Source of the DNA: Pseudomonadota bacterium | GTDB taxonomy: Bacteria; Pseudomonadota; Alphaproteobacteria; Rhizobiales; Beijerinckiaceae | DNA: 7,995 bases | Direction of reading: 5' to 3' | Assembly (NCBI GenBank): GCA_023452965.1 | Contig: JAEXUU010000117.1 | Span: forward strand, 1-7,995 | Shown: positions 7,488 to 7,995 of the stretch, one piece after another | How the letters are laid out: every line of letters starts with the position of its first letter | Numbering within the stretch: position 1 is the first letter of the stretch | Notes under the pieces: generated by a model | Seen by the model: only the letters and a program-made list of their open reading frames with translations | Told to the model about the DNA's origin: nothing | The model's database searches: none | Position numbers and translations under genes: made by a program

Positions 7488-7729
7488 CCCGATCCTCCTG
7501 CCGACTCCGGAGCGAAGCCCGCCGGGATTTTCAGCGCAATGACCTCCGAGGCGCAATCGCCCGGCCATGCGTCGGCGGCAAGGCCAGGCGACATTGCCGG
7601 GCGTGGCGCTTCGCGTCGAAGGTGTTTGTATGCAAGAATGCGGCGTTGCTTCCTGCTGCGGCCGCCGCACCAGAGGCGCAGAACAACAGCACGAGGCGGC
7701 GCGAGCCGCGGGGGATCGGAGACATCGGG
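7488..7729. promoter_or_regulatory. Divergent intergenic region between the peptidase and dehydrogenase genes
   Basis: This 242-base stretch separates two genes transcribed away from each other, so it should hold promoters in both directions. Near its left end lie the AGGAGG of the peptidase (7494-7499) and a 7-base direct repeat GCGCAAT (7534-7540 and 7551-7557). Towards the right lie the dyad TTGTATGCAA (7626-7635), a perfect inverted repeat TGCGGC-C-GCCGCA (7657-7669), and the GGAG of the dehydrogenase (7718-7721, 8-base spacing). I see no convincing sigma70 -35/-10 pair. No coding sequence with a ribosome site is evident in it. Confidence 0.6.
7626..7635. promoter_or_regulatory. Candidate operator dyad TTGTATGCAA
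   Basis: The 10-base near-palindrome TTGTATGCAA has matching TTG/CAA arms and a central AT; only one base pair breaks the symmetry. It sits in a locally AT-richer spot about 94 bases upstream of the dehydrogenase ATG and 138 bases upstream of the peptidase ATG. Its form resembles TTGTATACAA-like operators of FCD-type GntR regulators, which often control hydroxyacid dehydrogenase or catabolic genes. The regulator is not in the window, so this is a suggestion only. Confidence 0.28.
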
Positions 7730-7995
7730 ATGAGCGAAGCGGTCGGTTTCATCGGGCTGGGATTGATGGGTGCGGGCTTCTGCAAGCGCCTCGTCGCGAG
7801 CGGCCGCAAAGTCGTCGGCTACGACCTCGATCCCAATCGACGCAGCGAGGCACAGGCGCTCGGCGTCGAGGTCGTCGGTTCACCGGCCGAAGTGGCGCGC
7901 CGGACGCGCCAGATCTGCATTGCCGTCACCACCACCAAGGCGGTCGACGCGGTCATCGCCGGGAACGACGGCGTTCTCGGCGCGGCGCCGGCCGG
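7730..7995 (+). CDS. NAD(P)-dependent oxidoreductase, 3-hydroxyisobutyrate dehydrogenase-like, 5' part only
   Basis: 88 codons are visible from ATG at 7730 and the frame is still open at the right edge. The product begins with a Rossmann fold of the 6-phosphogluconate/beta-hydroxyacid dehydrogenase family: VGFIGLGLMGAGF (5-17) contains the dinucleotide loop G9-x-G11-xx-G14. The second strand VVGYDLDPNR (28-37) ends in D32, an acidic residue that usually favours NAD over NADP. The later QICIAVTTTKAVDAVI (67-82) matches the fourth strand and following helix of this family. Members include 3-hydroxyisobutyrate dehydrogenase, tartronate semialdehyde reductase and L-threonate dehydrogenase; the substrate signature and catalytic Lys lie beyond the window, so the substrate cannot be assigned. 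GGAG at 7718-7721 is the likely Shine-Dalgarno. It is divergent from the peptidase gene and is probably a separate transcription unit. Confidence 0.88.
   Translation, partial: MSEAVGFIGLGLMGAGFCKRLVASGRKVVGYDLDPNRRSEAQALGVEVVGSPAEVARRTRQICIAVTTTKAVDAVIAGNDGVLGAAPA

Noticed and set aside
7657..7669. Perfect inverted repeat TGCGGC-C-GCCGCA
   Set aside because: A short GC-only palindrome in very GC-rich DNA is expected by chance; noted in the intergenic entry but not claimed as an operator.
7488..7670. N-terminal extension of the peptidase to the ATG at 7670
   Set aside because: The extension is Arg/Pro-rich and unlike the family; a strong AGGAGG supports the start at 7487 and gives a DAP-like length and motif numbering.
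6600..7733. 377-codon plus-strand open frame opposite the peptidase
   Set aside because: The opposite strand has the complete SxxK, YxN and HxG motifs at family spacing; this frame has no recognisable domain.
7531..7809. Minus-strand open frame with a signal-peptide-like stretch (RRLVLLFCASGAAAAAG) from an internal ATG at 7726
   Set aside because: It overlaps the ribosome site and start of the plus-strand dehydrogenase, has no Shine-Dalgarno, and the rest of the product is Arg-rich with no domain.

Overview
The window is GC-rich DNA with strong GC bias at third codon positions. The protein families and sequence style (ScsB-type reductase beside a periplasmic peroxiredoxin-like protein, an Ochrobactrum-DAP-like peptidase, a family 5 peptide-binding protein) suggest a chromosomal segment of an alphaproteobacterium, probably Hyphomicrobiales/Rhizobiales (a Bosea-like organism would fit). 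That placement is inference from protein style, not from a marker gene. I see no RNA gene, insertion sequence, prophage gene, CRISPR array or replication origin.

Layout: six genes lie on the minus strand and one on the plus strand at the right edge. Read in the direction of transcription of the minus strand (right to left), they are: a serine hydrolase of the D-aminopeptidase/beta-lactamase class (5964-7487); a periplasmic oligopeptide/dipeptide-type ABC substrate-binding protein joined to it by an ATGA stop/start overlap (4387-5967); a 69-residue protein of unknown function (4068-4277); anhydro-N-acetylmuramic acid kinase AnmK (2821-3942); an ScsB/DsbD-type transmembrane thiol reductase (528-2690); and a secreted redoxin/peroxiredoxin-like protein that runs off the left edge (1-480). 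On the plus strand a 3-hydroxyisobutyrate-dehydrogenase-like NAD(P)-binding oxidoreductase starts at 7730 and runs off the right edge. The 242 bases at 7488-7729 are a divergent intergenic region that should hold promoters for both directions.

Two functional themes appear. First, the peptidase, the peptide-binding protein and AnmK could all serve scavenging or recycling of peptidoglycan-derived material: D-amino-acid peptides on one side, 1,6-anhydro-MurNAc on the other. Only the peptidase and binding protein are demonstrably coupled; the link to AnmK rests on proximity. Second, the ScsB-type protein and the redoxin form an envelope thiol-redox pair, in which the membrane protein carries reducing equivalents from cytoplasmic thioredoxin to periplasmic clients and the adjacent redoxin is a likely client. 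This resembles the ScsB-dependent peroxiredoxin pathway known from Caulobacter.

Nothing here is a clearly new system. The points most worth checking are the altered nucleotide-binding loop of AnmK, the peptide-binding protein without visible permease genes, the ScsB-redoxin pair, the unknown small protein, and a few dyads and hairpins in the intergenic gaps.
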